Shown piece after piece: positions 62,163-64,000 of a DNA stretch of 64,000 nt. Under the pieces are notes generated by a model. That model was given only the letters and a program-made list of their open reading frames with translations, had not been told where the DNA came from and did no database searches. Within the stretch, counting starts at the first letter, position 1; each line of letters begins with the position of its first letter. Position numbers and translations under genes: made by a program. The DNA is from Pseudomonadota bacterium (GTDB taxonomy: Bacteria > Pseudomonadota > Gammaproteobacteria > Burkholderiales > Burkholderiaceae_C), in NCBI GenBank assembly GCA_021847345.1, contig JAJZTW010000002.1, positions 91,660 through 155,659 of the forward strand. The letters are read 5' to 3'.

Positions 62163-63653
62163 TCAGGATGGAGTGTACCGGGCTGGCTTGCGGCGCCTCA
62201 GCAGGGCGCCGATGGGGTCGTGCCGCAGCAGTGCCAGGCCGCCGAGCGCGAGCAGCAGCAAGGCCAGCGCCGCCTGCCCGAGCATCGCCGGCAGCGCGCC
62301 TGCCGGCCACATCGCGACCAGCGGCGCCAGCAGGCCCAGCCCGAGGGTCCCCAGCGCCAGCAGCAGGCCGTTGGCGGTCTCGGCATCGCCATCGTGGCGC
62401 GCCAGGCGCCACCAAAGCAGCGCGGTGGCCACCGCGTAGGCCGCCCCGTAGGCGGCCGGAGCGCGCCACCAATCCGGCGCCAGCAGCACGCCGGCCAGCG
62501 CCAGCGCGAGCAGGCCGCCGCCGTAGCCCAGCACCTGGTCGAGCAGGCGGCGGTGGCTGTTGAGCCGGGCGGCCAGCACGAGTTGCGCCGCCTGCAGGGG
62601 CATCAGGGCCAGGATCCAGCGCATGGTGCGCACCAGTTCGAGTTGCGCGGCGGCGTCCATGCGACCCCAGCCGAACAGCAGGCGCACGCCCAGCGGCGCG
62701 GCCAGCATGCCGCAGGCGCCGAGCAGCAGCGCCACGCGAAGCATCGAGCGCATCCACTGACGCCCGCGCTCACGCGCCCCGGCGCGGTCGCCCGCCGCCT
62801 CGGCGGCCGACAGGCGGGCCAGCGCCAGCGCCGCCGCGACCGCGAACACCGTATGAAGCGGCAATTCCCCGACGCGCTGCGCGTAATGAAACACTCCCAG
62901 TTGTCCAGGGCCGTTGTCGGAGGCCAGTGCCCGCGCGCCCAGGGTGTAGAGCACCGTCAGGCCCGACGCCGACAGCGCGAGCACGGCCGCGCGCAGCCCG
63001 TCGGAGTCGGGCCAGCGGGCGGCGGGCCGGCGCGGCGCCCCGAGCCCGGCCAGTGCGCGACGCAGCAGGCCCAGGCGTGCCAGCGACGCCAGCGCGATCC
63101 CGGCGGCGATCCAGGCGAAGCCGTGCAGCCGGGCGGCCAGCAGCAGCCCGAGGATCAGCACCAGGTTGAACACCGCGTTGCCGCCATACTGCCATTGCAC
63201 GCGGCCCTGCGACTGCAGCGCCGCGGCGGCCACCATGGTCACGGCACCGGCGGGAAGCGCGAGAAGCGCGCCCAGGCCGAGCACCCGCGCGGCGAGGCCG
63301 GCGTCGGCGCCGTGCAGGCCCGGAGCCAGCAGATGCACCAGCGGCACGCGTGCCAGCCAGCTGGCCAGGCCAGCCAGCGCGAACACCAGCAGCGCCAGGC
63401 GACTCCAGCGCGCCGCCTCGGCGGCGATCTCGTCGGGGGCGCGGCCGGCCATGCGCGGCACCATCACCGCCGGCACGGCGGCGCCCCACAGCAGCGAGAT
63501 GGTGAAGTCGGGGTAGGACAGCGCCACCAGCGCCGCGTCGGCATGCCCGCTGAGCCCGAACTGGGTCGCCACCACGGCGTCGCGCAGCACGCCCAGGAGC
63601 CGACTGGCGGCCAGCAGCAGCAGGCTCAGGGAGAACACGCGGGCAAGGGACAT
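62163..63653 (-). CDS. MurJ/MviN-family lipid-linked oligosaccharide flippase
   Basis: Polytopic membrane protein of the MOP/MviN superfamily, 496 residues, about 14 predicted membrane segments. Family marks at the N-terminus are FSLSLLLLAASRLLGVLRD and VVATQFGLSGHADA, close to MurJ (GLLRD, FGAG-type). The gene is first in the glycan operon, so it may flip the operon's lipid-linked glycan rather than lipid II; a second murJ would be expected elsewhere. The start is at 63653. A 119-base gap separates it from the aldolase-like gene. Confidence 0.82.
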   Translation of the reverse strand: MSLARVFSLSLLLLAASRLLGVLRDAVVATQFGLSGHADAALVALSYPDFTISLLWGAAVPAVMVPRMAGRAPDEIAAEAARWSRLALLVFALAGLASWLARVPLVHLLAPGLHGADAGLAARVLGLGALLALPAGAVTMVAAAALQSQGRVQWQYGGNAVFNLVLILGLLLAARLHGFAWIAAGIALASLARLGLLRRALAGLGAPRRPAARWPDSDGLRAAVLALSASGLTVLYTLGARALASDNGPGQLGVFHYAQRVGELPLHTVFAVAAALALARLSAAEAAGDRAGARERGRQWMRSMLRVALLLGACGMLAAPLGVRLLFGWGRMDAAAQLELVRTMRWILALMPLQAAQLVLAARLNSHRRLLDQVLGYGGGLLALALAGVLLAPDWWRAPAAYGAAYAVATALLWWRLARHDGDAETANGLLLALGTLGLGLLAPLVAMWPAGALPAMLGQAALALLLLALGGLALLRHDPIGALLRRRKPARYTPS

Positions 63654-63718
63654 GGGCTCGCATTGTCGCCGCGCACGCACCCGTCGGCACGCATGGGCAG
63701 GCGCGCGACGCAGGGGGC

Positions 63719-63748
63719 TTCACAGACCGCCAATCGCATGTGTATACT
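63719..63748 (+). promoter_or_regulatory. Promoter of the tRNA-Arg gene
   Basis: TTCACA and TATACT are 18 bases apart, with the -10 box ending 12 bases before the tRNA 5' end. This is a typical strong stable-RNA promoter and stands out in the GC-rich context. Confidence 0.65.
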
Positions 63749-63760
63749 TCACTTTTCGTT

Positions 63761-63837
63761 GCGCCCGTAGCTCAGTTGGATAGAGTACTTGGCTACGAAC
63801 CAAGGGGTCGTGGGTTCGAATCCTGCCGGGCGCACCA
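63761..63837 (+). tRNA. tRNA-Arg (anticodon ACG)
   Basis: A 77-base cloverleaf: acceptor GCGCCCG pairs with CGGGCGC, D-arm GCTC..GAGT (TAGCTCAGTTGGATAGAG), anticodon arm CTTGG-CTACGAA-CCAAG with anticodon ACG, T-arm with GTTCGAATC, discriminator A and an encoded CCA end. ACG reads the CGN arginine codons after A-to-I editing. It has its own promoter and terminator. The protein ORFs that overlap it in the track are artefacts. Confidence 0.97.
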
Positions 63838-63850
63838 AAATAGTTGAACG

Positions 63851-63888
63851 AAAACAGGCACTTACGAGAAATCGTCGGTGCCTGTTTT
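63851..63888 (+). terminator. Rho-independent terminator after tRNA-Arg
   Basis: AAAACAGGCAC pairs with GTGCCTGTTTT across a loop that itself folds (ACGAgaaaTCGT), followed by CTTTTG. The stem ends in an A/T run on each side, so it could work in both directions and also end the partial minus-strand gene beyond. Confidence 0.85.
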
Positions 63889-63946
63889 CTTTTGCGACGG
63901 ACGATTCCCCGAGGATTGCGGCGCCGTGGCGACGCATCCTGCGCGG

Positions 63947-64000
63947 TCAGGGCGAACTCGAGCCCAGTTCCTCGCGCAGTGCATCGAGGTAGCCGAGCAT
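63947..64000 (-). CDS. C-terminal end of an unidentified gene (partial)
   Basis: The frame is open from the window edge to a TGA at 63947-63949, ending GYLDALREELGSSSP. The helical, charged end resembles the C-terminus of a soluble protein, and the two-way terminator next to it fits a gene end. Too little is present to name it. Confidence 0.4.
   Translation of the reverse strand: MLGYLDALREELGSSSP

Overview
The window is GC-rich, densely packed bacterial DNA that reads as a Burkholderiales (Betaproteobacteria) chromosome. The evidence is the gene content rather than any marker rRNA: Bug-type tripartite (TctCBA) transport, minCDE, PhoBR/Pst, a RpfE-like gene beside recJ, and sulfonate genes of the type known from Cupriavidus. 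I cannot name the genus. No IS element, prophage, rRNA or CRISPR array was seen.

Region 1 (1-10.8 kb) is a phosphate island: the end of pstS, pstCAB, phoU, phoB, phoR, then ppk and ppx in divergent orientation, and an OlsB-type ornithine acyltransferase. Region 2 (10.9-24.0 kb) is mostly housekeeping: a SixA-like phosphatase, a spermidine-synthase-like protein, lysS, pgi, rmlB-rmlD, minCDE, an AidB-like acyl-CoA dehydrogenase, a PAP2 phosphatase, a DUF4337 membrane protein and lolC.

Region 3 (24.1-38.6 kb) is the first highlight: an apparently complete sulfoacetate degradation locus. It carries an MFS importer (SauU-like), sulfoacetaldehyde dehydrogenase (SauS), an IclR regulator (SauR), a CoA ligase (SauT), a TctCBA transporter, and the Xsc/Pta pair, which turns sulfoacetaldehyde into sulfite and acetyl-CoA, with its own IclR regulator. 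Short recurring A/T-flanked CGGGAC motifs and palindromes sit in its control regions. Two secreted paralogues of unknown function lie in the middle. Region 4 (38.6-49.7 kb) holds cobS-cobT without cobN, a GMC oxidoreductase with a third IclR regulator, a RpfE-like protein, recJ and a large GGDEF-EAL protein.

Region 5 (49.7-63.7 kb, all minus strand) is the second highlight: a compact glycan operon with many 1-11 nt gene overlaps. It encodes a PglF/WbpM-like dehydratase, an aminotransferase carrying an N-terminal CBS pair, a PglD-like acetyltransferase, NeuC/LegG, NeuB/LegI, NeuA/LegF, a glycosyltransferase, an AsnB-like amidotransferase, a PglC-like phosphoglycosyl transferase, an aldolase-like protein and a MurJ-family flippase. 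Together these could make both UDP-diNAc-bacillosamine and CMP-legionaminic acid and start a lipid-linked glycan. The operon ends in lolD, which begins at TTG and is separated by about 26 kb from lolC. A tRNA-Arg(ACG) gene with promoter and terminator closes the window. An AT-tailed hairpin repeat occurs between two pairs of convergent genes (6.1 and 25.7 kb).
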